NCBI GenBank assembly: GCA_937898415.1
Contig: CALDLA010000051.1
Span: forward strand, 22,219-86,218
Reading direction: 5' to 3'
DNA: 64,000 nt
Origin: an uncultured Prevotellaceae bacterium
Lineage (GTDB): Bacteria > Bacteroidota > Bacteroidia > Bacteroidales > Bacteroidaceae
A program made the position numbers and the translations under genes. Under the pieces are notes generated by a model. That model searched no databases, was not told where the DNA came from, and worked only from the letters and a program-made list of their open reading frames with translations. Shown one piece after another: positions 24,662 to 31,827 of this stretch (its first letter is position 1; the number at the start of each line of letters is the position of its first letter).

Positions 24662-24698
24662 CTTGAATAAAAACGTTTTTATGGATTATAATCTTTCG

Positions 24699-24784
24699 TG
24701 CCGCGAGCGGGACTCGAACCCGCACAACCATTACTGGTCAAGGGATTTTAAGTCCCTCGTGTCTACCAATTCCACCATTGCGGC
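24699..24784 (-). tRNA. tRNA-Leu(UAA)
   Basis: 86 nt on the minus strand, beginning GCCGCAATGGTGGAATTGGT. The anticodon loop CTTAAAA gives anticodon TAA; a long variable arm and the T-stem/loop GCGGGTTCGAGTCCCGC are present. The acceptor stem pairs except one A-C mismatch at position 6. No CCA is encoded. Confidence 0.93.
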
Positions 24785-24871
24785 TGGGCCAGCTTTTCCG
24801 AAAAAGCAGTGCAAAGGTACGGTTTATTTACGTAACCGCCAAAACTTTTACACAATTTAATATATCTGTCG

Positions 24872-26386
24872 TCATTCTTTGGCCTTGTCCATCAGCTTCA
24901 GCAGTTCGGCGCGATAGCCGTATGAATCGAAGCCGAGCCCCTGCCCAGCCAGTTCCTTGGCCATGCTGATGGTGGCTTCGCCCTTGTAGGGAGAGTTGCG
25001 CAGGATCATGCCGTAGGCGGCAACGCCGGCGGCGAAGGACAGTTCGCTGGAGGGATTTTCCCAGATGCTGCTCCTGGCTACCTTCGTCTGCAGCGGGATG
25101 CTGTTGTCCGTAAGCGACTTCTTATAACGGCAGTCGAAGGTAACGATCGGCTCATTGGCGCCGTTCTTGTTCCACATATCGGGGGTGGGTACTATCTCGT
25201 AGAGGGCGGTGATGGTCTGTCCGGCACCTATCTCGCCGGCGTCTTTTTGGTCGTCCTCGAAGTCCTCGTTGCTCATAACGCGGTTCTCGTAGCCGATGAG
25301 GCGGTACTGGCTCACAAATTTAGGGTCGAACGTCACCTGGCACTTCGCGTCGTTGGCCACGCTGACGAACTGGCTGCGCTCATGTACGAAGACCTTCATG
25401 AGCTCGTTCTCGCAGTCGATGTAGTGGTAGGTGCCGTTGCCCGCGTTGCTCACCTTCTCCATCATGTCGTCGTTCAGGTTGCCCGTGCCGAAGCCGAGAC
25501 AGGTCATGTAGATACCCTTGCGGGCGTAGCTCTCTACCATCTCGACCAGGGCATCGGTACTGGTGACGCCTACGTTGAAGTCGCCGTCGGTGCCCATGAT
25601 GACGCGATTGTTGGCCTTCGGGTCATAGTTATGCAGGGCCTCCTCGTAGGCCATCTTCAGGGCCTCGCCGCCGGGGGTGCAGCCTCTGGCTTTCAGCTCA
25701 CTGATGGCACTCTTGATTTCATCGGCATAACGGACGCTCGTCGATTCCAGCAGTTTCTTGACCTCGCCGGAGTAGGTGACGATAGAAATGCGGTCATCAG
25801 GGTTCAGCTGGAAGAGCAGTTCGGTGAGTCCCTTCTTCAGCAGGTCGAGTTTGTCGCTGCTGTACATCGAACCTGACACGTCTATCAGGAACACGAAGTT
25901 GGCGCGGGGCATCTCGTCGGCCTTCAGCTCCTTGCCCTTGAGGCCCAGCCGCAGCAGCAGGTGCTCCTGGTTCCACGGGCAGCGTCCCACCTCGGCATTG
26001 ATGGCCAGCGCGTCGTTGCCCGTGGGTGCCGGATAGTCGAAGGTGAAGTAATTCAGGAACTCCTCAATCCGCACGCTCGACGGATTGATACCCCAATAGC
26101 CGCTTTCCAGATAGCGGCGCATGATGGCATACGACGCCCCGTCGGCATCGACGGAGAAGGTGGACACGGGCTCCTGCGAGGCCTCGACAAAGGGATTGTC
26201 GGTAAACTCCTGAAACTTGTCGCCTGACTGGGGAACCATCGGCTCATTGGGCTCATTACTGGCGTAGCCGTCCGTCACAAGTACCATGCCACGCAGTTCG
26301 CCACCGTCATCATTTCCAACCGTCGAACACCCTGCCGTCATCAGACTCAGGGCTGCTGTTGCTAACACAGAATGAATCTTTTTCAT
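24872..26386 (-). CDS. von Willebrand factor A lipoprotein, YfbK-like
   Basis: 504 residues. Lipobox 'LSLMTAGC' (Cys20). YfbK-type N-terminal region 'PVSTFSVDADGASYAIMRRY', then the vWA domain beginning 'NFVFLIDVSGSM' with MIDAS residues DVSGS at 169-173 and the later Thr/Asp in 'GCTPGGEALKM' and 'NRVIMGTDGDFNVG'. The C-terminal DUF3520-type domain follows ('ITALYEIVP', 'SSELSFAAGVAAYGMILRNS'). The protein should be a metal-binding adhesion-type lipoprotein in the periplasm or surface. It is transcribed divergently from the small lipoprotein/ECF operon, sharing a 180-bp region that holds a long inverted repeat. Confidence 0.85.
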   Translation of the reverse strand: MKKIHSVLATAALSLMTAGCSTVGNDDGGELRGMVLVTDGYASNEPNEPMVPQSGDKFQEFTDNPFVEASQEPVSTFSVDADGASYAIMRRYLESGYWGINPSSVRIEEFLNYFTFDYPAPTGNDALAINAEVGRCPWNQEHLLLRLGLKGKELKADEMPRANFVFLIDVSGSMYSSDKLDLLKKGLTELLFQLNPDDRISIVTYSGEVKKLLESTSVRYADEIKSAISELKARGCTPGGEALKMAYEEALHNYDPKANNRVIMGTDGDFNVGVTSTDALVEMVESYARKGIYMTCLGFGTGNLNDDMMEKVSNAGNGTYHYIDCENELMKVFVHERSQFVSVANDAKCQVTFDPKFVSQYRLIGYENRVMSNEDFEDDQKDAGEIGAGQTITALYEIVPTPDMWNKNGANEPIVTFDCRYKKSLTDNSIPLQTKVARSSIWENPSSELSFAAGVAAYGMILRNSPYKGEATISMAKELAGQGLGFDSYGYRAELLKLMDKAKE

Positions 26387-26423
26387 AACTTACCTTGTTT
26401 TTCGTTTGTTAATGTCGTTTGTC

Positions 26424-26541
26424 ACTATAACGACGGCCGACGTGAAATCCTGCACTTGGAAAATGAAAAAAATGTTAATCTGCCGAAATCGAAAAAAAGT
26501 TCAACTCGGAGTGCAAGATTTCGGCGTTTTCGCGTTATAGT
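26424..26541. repeat. Long bipartite inverted repeat in the divergent promoter region
   Basis: Block ACTATAACG (26424-26432) faces CGTTATAGT (26533-26541), and GAAATCCTGCACT (26444-26456) faces AGTGCAAGATTTC (26510-26522, one mismatch). The gaps (11 and 10 nt) and order are symmetric, so a dimeric or two-site regulator could bind, or the DNA could form a long stem. The site lies between the vWA gene and the ECF sigma unit. Confidence 0.75.
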
Positions 26542-26566
26542 ATTAAGTAGAAAAGAAAAAAGAGGT

Positions 26567-27172
26567 ATGAAGAGAATCGATAGAATCATTCAGTTGGTGG
26601 TGCTATGGGCGATGGCCGCACTCACGCTGGCGGCTTGTAGCGTGGACGATGCGGACAGTTACAACGACGCGCAGGCAGACATCGGCCTTCAGCAGGCAAA
26701 AGCCTATCTCGGCGTGTGGGTAGCTGACAAGCAGGAGGTTGACACGGCGCGCCTGGAGGTGCAGGGGGTGCTGACGGTCAGACTGCCTGAAGCGTACCTG
26801 GCGGGCATCTGCTTCGAGGGAAAGTCCGGAATACGATACACGGGACAGCCCGCCGTCATATCCATCGACCGTCAAGGCTATACGGAGAATGCAGAATTCT
26901 CGTCTATCGACAAGGCGGCAAGCAGCTACAGCGGAACGGTGATGTATAACCCCGCCTCGTTCACGGTCATCGTGGGCGGTGTCGCCCATCGCGTTGACCT
27001 GCTGTCAACAGAGCGAAGCAACGCCATCTACTATAGCAGCACCGGACTCTGGGCAATAGGCATCAGCGTCAGCCGGCTACTGGTCACCAACCTCGACACC
27101 CGTGAGCAGTACGAACGACCACTGCCGGCCCCTGTCACCTTATATTATTACGCTACAAAACAAATCTGGTGA
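26567..27172 (+). CDS. Small lipoprotein upstream of the ECF sigma gene
   Basis: 201 residues from the ATG at 26567, preceded by the GAGG-like sequence AGAGGT; the longer frame from 26372 starts inside the divergent gene and crosses the inverted repeat. Lipobox 'ALTLAAC' (Cys24). The mature part is beta-rich and I do not recognise a family with confidence (DUF4840-like at best). It is followed by the ECF sigma gene with 10 nt between stop and the chosen GTG start, so they are one transcription unit; it may be a sensor or a target of the system. Confidence 0.7.
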   Translation: MKRIDRIIQLVVLWAMAALTLAACSVDDADSYNDAQADIGLQQAKAYLGVWVADKQEVDTARLEVQGVLTVRLPEAYLAGICFEGKSGIRYTGQPAVISIDRQGYTENAEFSSIDKAASSYSGTVMYNPASFTVIVGGVAHRVDLLSTERSNAIYYSSTGLWAIGISVSRLLVTNLDTREQYERPLPAPVTLYYYATKQIW

Positions 27173-27182
27173 GGTAACGAGC

Positions 27183-27728
27183 GTGGAGACGGAACGGCAA
27201 CTGTTGGAAGCGATACGCGGCGGCGAACGGGCGGCACTCAGGCGGCTCTACGACCGCTACTCGGGCTATGCAATGGCCATTGGGCTGAGGTATGTGCCTG
27301 AACGCGACGAGGTGCGCGACGTCATACAGGACAGCTTTGTACGTATCCTCACCACCATCGGCCAGTTCGACTATCGAGGCGAAGGGTCGCTGAAGTCATG
27401 GGTGAGCAGGATTGTCAGCAACCGCGCCGTCGACTACCTGCGCCAGCATCAGCGGTTCATGACCGTCGACACGATACCCGATGAGCCTGACATCGCTGAC
27501 GAGCCGGACATCGGAGGCATACCGCCCGACGTGCTGACGGCGATGATAGGCCGACTGCCGCCCAACTACCGCACGGTGCTCAACCTCTACGTCTTCGAGC
27601 AGCAGCCCCACCGCGAGATCGCACGGATGTTAGGCATCAAGGAGAGCACCTCGTCATCGCTATTTTTCCGAGCCAAGAAGCTGCTGGCCAGGAACATCAA
27701 GGAATACTTAAAAAGCCAAGAGACATGA
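27183..27728 (+). CDS. ECF-type RNA polymerase sigma factor
   Basis: 181 residues if translation starts at GTG 27183 (GAGG 8 nt upstream); an earlier in-frame ATG at 27102 lies within the lipoprotein gene and is less likely. Sigma region 2: 'LYDRYSGYAMAIGLRYV', 'DEVRDVIQDSFVRILTTI', 'FDYRGEGSLKSWVSRIVSNRAVDYLR' (quoted in parts). Region 4: 'LPPNYRTVLNLYVFEQ', 'HREIARMLGIKESTSSS'. It redirects RNA polymerase to a small regulon, probably in response to the envelope. The next gene overlaps by 4 bp (ATGA) and encodes an anti-sigma-like membrane protein, the usual partner. Confidence 0.9.
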   Translation: METERQLLEAIRGGERAALRRLYDRYSGYAMAIGLRYVPERDEVRDVIQDSFVRILTTIGQFDYRGEGSLKSWVSRIVSNRAVDYLRQHQRFMTVDTIPDEPDIADEPDIGGIPPDVLTAMIGRLPPNYRTVLNLYVFEQQPHREIARMLGIKESTSSSLFFRAKKLLARNIKEYLKSQET

Positions 27729-28915
27729 AACCGGATAAATGGACACAACAACTGCACGACAAGCTGGCGGAGCACGAGATGGCTGCGCCCGATGACTTGT
27801 GGGCAGACATCGAGGCCGCCCTTGAGCAAGCCCCCGTCAGTCCCCTCCGTAGTGAGAAGTCCCGTTTCGTGACCTTGCGGCGATGGACGGCGGCAGCGGC
27901 AGTAGCGGCGCTCATGCTCGGCGGCGGCTACCTGTGGTTCTCGCAGTCGACGCCCGCCCTTCAAGCCGAAAGCGAGAAAATGGCTGACACAGAGAGTACT
28001 GACGATGAGCCAAAGCAGGAAACCATCGTCGAGGAACAACCAAAGCTGTTGGCAAAGCTGGTGACAGGGAAAACACCGAAAACAGAAACAAAAACCGTGA
28101 CGGAAACGCCGCCTACTGAGTCGCCTACCCCACCCTGCGATAAGAGCGAAGAGGAACCACAGGCGACTCCCGCGATACCTGCGGAAGAAAAGCCGGAACG
28201 CCAACTGACGACAGACGAGCCCCGTCGCCCCGCTCTGGGTGGAACCGTCAGGAAGCAGCAGCACGTAACCCTTGGACTCTATGCCACAAACGGCTTGGGC
28301 AGTCAGACCAACAGCAACCCCGTCCAGATGGCCGATGCACTCATCAAGCAGTATGACGACCTGTACACAAACACCTACGCAGCAGCCCGAAGCAGCGAAC
28401 GCGTCTACCTGACAGGCTTCGAGGAGCGTCAGCACCACCACCAGCCCATCGCCTACGGCCTGACCTTAGGCTATCCGCTGACCCCCCGCCTGTCGCTGAC
28501 CACGGGCCTCGTCTACACAAAACTGGTCTCTGACTTCACCCAGGTGATGCGCAACATGCAGATACAGCGCCAGCAGACGCTTCACTACGTCGGCATCCCC
28601 CTGAACCTGAATTACAACCTGTGGACGTCACGCGGTTTCAAGGCCTACCTCTCGGCTGGCGCCGCCGCCTATTGGAACGTGGCCACCCGCTTGGTGAGCG
28701 ACGGCGTGAAGCAGCAGATGGACAAAGACCGCCTACAGTGGTCGCTCAGCGGCAGCCTGGGACTGCAGTACGACATCCTGCCCCAGATAGGCATCTACGC
28801 CGAGCCCGGCCTGAGCTATTATCCCGACAACGGCAGTCGCCTGCAGACCTACTTCAAGGACAAGCCCACCACGCTGAACCTGCAAATCGGCTTGCGCATG
28901 AACATCAGCCGATAG
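27725..28915 (+). CDS. Anti-sigma-like protein fused to an outer-membrane-type beta-barrel
   Basis: 396 residues. The N-terminal about 40 residues ('MKPDKWTQQLHDKLAEHEM', 'APDDLWADIEAAL') look like the cytoplasmic anti-sigma part, followed by one transmembrane helix (about 58-80, 'AAAAVAALMLGGGYLWFS'), a Pro/Thr/Glu-rich periplasmic linker (about 85-165), and a C-terminal PorT-like barrel domain ('GLTLGYPLTPRLSLTTGLVY', 'LGLQYDILPQIGIYAEPGLS', ending 'LQIGLRMNIS'). The combination would span the envelope from cytoplasm to outer membrane. It overlaps the sigma gene by 4 bp and is its likely regulator. Confidence 0.75.
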   Translation: MKPDKWTQQLHDKLAEHEMAAPDDLWADIEAALEQAPVSPLRSEKSRFVTLRRWTAAAAVAALMLGGGYLWFSQSTPALQAESEKMADTESTDDEPKQETIVEEQPKLLAKLVTGKTPKTETKTVTETPPTESPTPPCDKSEEEPQATPAIPAEEKPERQLTTDEPRRPALGGTVRKQQHVTLGLYATNGLGSQTNSNPVQMADALIKQYDDLYTNTYAAARSSERVYLTGFEERQHHHQPIAYGLTLGYPLTPRLSLTTGLVYTKLVSDFTQVMRNMQIQRQQTLHYVGIPLNLNYNLWTSRGFKAYLSAGAAAYWNVATRLVSDGVKQQMDKDRLQWSLSGSLGLQYDILPQIGIYAEPGLSYYPDNGSRLQTYFKDKPTTLNLQIGLRMNISR

Positions 28916-28936
28916 TTAATGTTATCCTTCAGAAAC

Positions 28937-28979
28937 GAAAAAAGAGGGCTGGCAGCATTCAAATAGCTGTCAGTCCTCT
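28937..28979 (-). terminator. Intrinsic terminator (minus strand) after the smalltalk gene
   Basis: Arms 28943-28956 and 28966-28979 pair (AGAGGACTGACAGC with GCTGCCAGCCCTCT on the minus strand, one bulge-like mismatch), followed on the minus strand by TTTTTT. It can also stop transcription from the convergent barrel gene. Confidence 0.8.
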
Positions 28980-29001
28980 CGTTGTGTTTCAGCGTTTGCT
29001 C

Positions 29002-29115
29002 TTAGAACGTTATTGGGCCGTGACCCAGGCAGGAGGTCGTGCCGAGTGCCGTCAGGGCAGCCGTCAGGATTGATACAACGACCTGAATGATGGTCTTCCA
29101 CGTTTCTTTCTTCAT
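29002..29115 (-). CDS. Smalltalk-family small protein
   Basis: 37 residues: 'MKKETWKTIIQVVVSILTA' followed by 'ALTALGTTSC' and a short tail. Smalltalk proteins are about 30-residue hydrophobic peptides with the 'MKK-x-x-W-K-x-I-x-Q' start and a C-terminal 'TSC', encoded beside HU-like genes in Bacteroidales; function unknown. An upstream in-frame ATG (29127, giving 'MRQA') is possible, but MKK fits the family. The HU-like gene lies 38 bp upstream on the same strand, consistent with the usual pairing. Confidence 0.85.
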   Translation of the reverse strand: MKKETWKTIIQVVVSILTAALTALGTTSCLGHGPITF

Positions 29116-29153
29116 GGCTTGTCTCATTTTTTAGGTTAATAACTTGGTTTTGA

Positions 29154-29717
29154 TTAGCCGCCCGTTCCGGGGAGATCGTCATCGTCGACGCCGCTGTTAG
29201 ATCCGTTGCCGGTGTTCTCATTGCCGGTGTTCTCGCCGGTGTTCTCGCCGGTGTTCTCGCCGCCGTTCTCGTTGTCCTCCACCTCTCCGCTGTCGCCGCT
29301 GGTCACGCGCTTCAGCACGTTGCCGTCCTCGTCCAGACAGGTAATCTGGATGCTGGTGTTCTTCAGCTCGTCCTTCACGTCCACGTTGGGGGTGAAAATG
29401 ATGCGCCGGGTAGTAATCAGGCTGGTCTTCACGTCCTCCAGGTCAGCCACCGCCTTAGAGCGGACGCCGAAGCGCATCGTTCCCAGACCGGGCAGGGGTA
29501 CGCTGTGACCCTCAGTGGCCCACGTACGGATGACCTCGCCAGCAGCATCCCAAGCCGCCTTGATCACACCTGCAGAGATACCAGAGTGGGTAGCAGCCTC
29601 GCTGAACACCTTCTTCTCGGCAATGGGGATGTACAGGTCGGGGCGCATCACGAACTTCATCCCAGGGGTCTTACCCAGCTTCACTTCACGTCGTTGTGCA
29701 ATTACTTTAATCGCCAT
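29154..29717 (-). CDS. HU-family DNA-binding protein with a repeat-rich tail
   Basis: 187 residues. Residues 1-130 form the Bacteroidales long HU-like domain ('MAIKVIAQRREVKLGKTPGM', 'VFSEAATHSGISAGVIKAAW', 'VPLPGLGTMRFGVRSKAVAD'), related to HU/IHF but extended. The tail (about 140-187) is acidic and low in complexity with GENT repeats coming from a 12-nt DNA tandem repeat (29208-29270). It likely compacts or bends DNA. The long leader (about 185 nt from the -7 box at 29904-29911) is unusual. Smalltalk follows on the same strand. Confidence 0.85.
   Translation of the reverse strand: MAIKVIAQRREVKLGKTPGMKFVMRPDLYIPIAEKKVFSEAATHSGISAGVIKAAWDAAGEVIRTWATEGHSVPLPGLGTMRFGVRSKAVADLEDVKTSLITTRRIIFTPNVDVKDELKNTSIQITCLDEDGNVLKRVTSGDSGEVEDNENGGENTGENTGENTGNENTGNGSNSGVDDDDLPGTGG
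29208..29270. repeat. 12-nt tandem repeats in the HU-like gene tail
   Basis: Unit GCCGGTGTTCTC appears four times (29208-29219, 29223-29234, 29235-29246, 29247-29258) plus a degenerate copy to 29270. The 12-nt unit keeps frame and encodes GENT, so copy number would change tail length only. Confidence 0.85.
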
Positions 29718-29903
29718 AATTCAAATTAGTTTTTAAATAGTTTGTAAATAAAATTCTCAATTCTCTCTTTGTCACCTTGTTCCGCTTCCTGAAGGTACTA
29801 TTAAGGAATACAATTGCTCCTATTAATGCGCGCAATTTCTAGATTTAATCCTCGCAATTTTTACCCTTAAAGACCGCCTGTCCGCTTCTTCAATTTGACA
29901 CTG

Positions 29904-29911
29904 CAAAGGTA
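29904..29911 (-). promoter_or_regulatory. -7 box of the HU-like gene
   Basis: TACCTTTG on the minus strand, 186 nt upstream of the start codon at 29717. The leader between them has no gene and is AT-rich. Confidence 0.55.
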
Positions 29912-30000
29912 AGAACTTTTGATTGCGGTTCACGAATACTTCACAAGAAATTTTTCATTTTTCTGCGATATTTTTTTCATTCCTGAATATCTTGACAAAA

Positions 30001-30147
30001 ACTGTTGCAGTGTTGCAGTGTTGCAGTTCTCTTAAAGCTATTCCCATACCCTAAAAATACTTCTATATTTATATATAAATATAGAGTTAATTTTTTTACT
30101 TTCGTATAACTTATTTTGGAACTGCAACACTGCAACAACTGCAACAC
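30001..30147. repeat. Inverted TTGCAG-type repeat flanking a 24-nt palindrome
   Basis: 30004-30029 (GTTGCAG repeated three times, ending TTC) faces the reverse complement at 30118-30147 with one extra base. In the loop, 30062-30085 is a perfect 24-nt AT palindrome. The same GTTGCAG triple occurs in the DUF3987 coding region (40641-40666). The stretch 29720-30343 holds no protein gene. Confidence 0.8.
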
Positions 30148-30166
30148 ATTGTGTGTCTGTACTGGG

Positions 30167-30219
30167 AAAAAACAAGACCCACTAACTTGACCATCCGGCC
30201 AGAGGTTAGTGGGATTCAT
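30167..30219 (-). ncRNA. Candidate short RNA: promoter, hairpin, T-run
   Basis: A minus-strand -7 box (TACCTTTG, plus coordinates 30225-30232) is followed within about 10 nt by a 9-bp stem (GTTAGTGGG-type arms, plus 30205-30213 with 30178-30186) and then, 5 nt later, a TTTTTT run (plus 30167-30172). This would give a transcript of about 50 nt ending in an intrinsic terminator. It could be a small RNA or an attenuator whose read-through enters the TTGCAG repeat. Confidence 0.45.
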
Positions 30220-30318
30220 CGCTGCAAAGGTAACACTATTATCTCTACCTGCCAAACTAAATCTATTAAAATATGTGTAAAATCCAAATTAAATCACAAT
30301 TATCTCCCAAAGTTTTTG

Positions 30319-30326
30319 TAACTTTG
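30319..30326 (+). promoter_or_regulatory. -7 box before the short plus-strand ORF
   Basis: TAACTTTG, 17 nt before the ATG at 30344. Confidence 0.5.
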
Positions 30327-30343
30327 CCGCAAATTATGTAGTT

Positions 30344-30691
30344 ATGAGTACAGTGATAGACCCAAGTAGAATATTCACAAGAGAGCAGATAGAACGCTTG
30401 CTTACTACCACTATTGGGAAATTACTACATTATAAAGAAGTGCCAGTACCAACGATCAAAATATTGTCGGAATTCGTCCAGCATATACCAGTCGTAGGCG
30501 ATATTGTCCGTTATCCCAATCTGTTTGTGGTAGGCATCGTACTTAATCCAGCGAGTGATACCTCCAGAAGTTTCTATCTCCGCAGACGTGTTTTGCATAA
30601 AAAAATCGATAAGTTCTTCTGTAGAGACTTCAACAAATGTTATTCTTCCTCTAATATTTTTCTTCTCCATAACTTTTTTCGACAAAGGTAG
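30344..30691 (+). CDS. Possible truncated gene, plus strand
   Basis: 115 codons. The first about 25 residues ('MSTVIDPSRIFTREQIERLL') look like real protein and are preceded by a proper -7 box (30319-30326), but from about codon 28 onwards the frame lies entirely antisense to a better-supported minus-strand gene and has odd composition. I think a gene start survives here and the rest is chance reading. No family recognised. Confidence 0.3.
   Translation: MSTVIDPSRIFTREQIERLLTTTIGKLLHYKEVPVPTIKILSEFVQHIPVVGDIVRYPNLFVVGIVLNPASDTSRSFYLRRRVLHKKIDKFFCRDFNKCYSSSNIFLLHNFFRQR
30425..30670 (-). CDS. Small protein divergent from the RM operon
   Basis: 81 residues from ATG 30670; a longer frame starts inside the -7 box (TACCTTTG, plus 30683-30690) and is rejected. 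No HTH is visible, so it is not an obvious C-protein, though it occupies the place of one, divergently transcribed from the Dam-like methyltransferase gene with 150 bp between. Aromatic-rich C-terminus ('FRQYFDRWYWHFF'). Function unknown; it overlaps a doubtful plus-strand ORF. Confidence 0.5.
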   Translation of the reverse strand: MEKKNIRGRITFVEVSTEELIDFFMQNTSAEIETSGGITRWIKYDAYHKQIGITDNIAYDWYMLDEFRQYFDRWYWHFFIM

Positions 30692-30766
30692 GAGATCTGA
30701 TTGAAACGAACAAAAGTTTTAGATCAAGTTAGATTAATCAAAATAGTATTTAAGAAACATTAGATC
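30683..30766. promoter_or_regulatory. Divergent regulatory region with three GATC sites
   Basis: It contains the minus-strand -7 box (30683-30690) and GATC at 30694-30697, 30722-30725 and 30763-30766, all upstream of the Dam-like methyltransferase start at 30821. Three GATC in 73 bp is dense for random sequence. Methylation or nuclease binding here could control the operon; that is inference. Confidence 0.5.
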
Positions 30767-30820
30767 GATATATTAATTAACGAACAACTGGGTAACACCA
30801 GCTGACTAAATCAAAACAGA

Positions 30821-31804
30821 ATGAAAGCAAATTCAAAAGCAAAACCCTTTATTAAGTGGGTTGGAGGCAAGGGCCAACTCATTGATCAATTGGACGCACA
30901 ACTGCCTGCTGATTTTGAGAATTGGGATGATGTGACATACATTGAGCCCTTTGTGGGAGGTGGAGCAATGCTCTTCTATATGTTGCAGCAATACCCTAAT
31001 ATCCGTCATGCTGTCATCAACGACGTGAACCCTGATTTGACTACCTGTTATCATACGGTCAGGGACATGCCAGAACAGTTGATAACTTCCTTGATGGAAA
31101 TACAGAATGCCTATAACGCACTTGAAACAGAAGAAGGTCGCAAGGACTTTTTCCTTGCTGTTCGCGACCGCTACAACGAGAAGAATCTTGACCCATTGGA
31201 GAATACCACCAAGTTCTTCTTTCTCAATCGTACCTGCTTCAATGGCCTTTATCGCGTAAACAAGAAAGGTCTATTCAATGTCCCATTTGGCAAATATACC
31301 AATCCGCAGATTTGTGACCCTGCGACCATCCGCAAGGATAGCGAACTACTTCAACATGTGGAGATTCTGACAGGTGATTTCGAAGCCACCTTCGACTATG
31401 CTCAGGGCAATACGCTCTTCTATTTTGATCCACCTTATCGCCCTCTCAGCGACACCTCCAGCTTCAATGATTATGCGAAAGAAGCCTTCAACGACGATGC
31501 CCAGATTCGTCTAAAGGAATACTGTGACCGTATCAACGAGGCTGGCTTCCGTTTTATGCTAAGTAATTCGGATTGCAAGGGGAAAAATGAGGAGGACAAC
31601 TTCTTCGACCTGCTCTATGGTGCGTATAATATAGAAAGAGTTTGGGCTTCGCGCAACATTAACTCAAACCCAGACAAGAGAGGTAAGCTGACGGAAATTC
31701 TGGTTCACAACTATGATGAGACTAAGCTCCATCCACACGTTGAATACGTTGTACCAGAAATGGAACCAATGTATGCAGCAGAAGAAATTTTTGACTATGC
31801 TTGA
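30821..31804 (+). CDS. Dam-like adenine-N6 DNA methyltransferase (DpnM type)
   Basis: 327 residues. Alpha-class order: 'FIKWVGGKGQL' at 10-20, SAM-binding 'EPFVGGGA' at 42-49, catalytic DPPY at 203-206, with the target-recognition region between ('TKFFFLNRTCFNGLYRVNKK', 'GLFNVPFGKYTNP'). This arrangement is that of Dam and M.DpnII, which methylate adenine in GATC. It heads a seven-gene operon with the cognate-looking nuclease directly downstream (23 bp gap), so it protects host GATC sites. Three GATC sites precede the gene. Confidence 0.92.
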   Translation: MKANSKAKPFIKWVGGKGQLIDQLDAQLPADFENWDDVTYIEPFVGGGAMLFYMLQQYPNIRHAVINDVNPDLTTCYHTVRDMPEQLITSLMEIQNAYNALETEEGRKDFFLAVRDRYNEKNLDPLENTTKFFFLNRTCFNGLYRVNKKGLFNVPFGKYTNPQICDPATIRKDSELLQHVEILTGDFEATFDYAQGNTLFYFDPPYRPLSDTSSFNDYAKEAFNDDAQIRLKEYCDRINEAGFRFMLSNSDCKGKNEEDNFFDLLYGAYNIERVWASRNINSNPDKRGKLTEILVHNYDETKLHPHVEYVVPEMEPMYAAEEIFDYA

Positions 31805-31827
31805 ACTAACCAATTAATGAGAATAAT

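Noticed and set aside
28937..29000. Separate small gene in the smalltalk downstream region
   Set aside because: The bases are fully explained by the intrinsic terminator hairpin.
30001..30150. TTGCAG repeats as a CRISPR array
   Set aside because: Repeat unit is 8 nt without spacers, and one copy is inverted; no cas genes.
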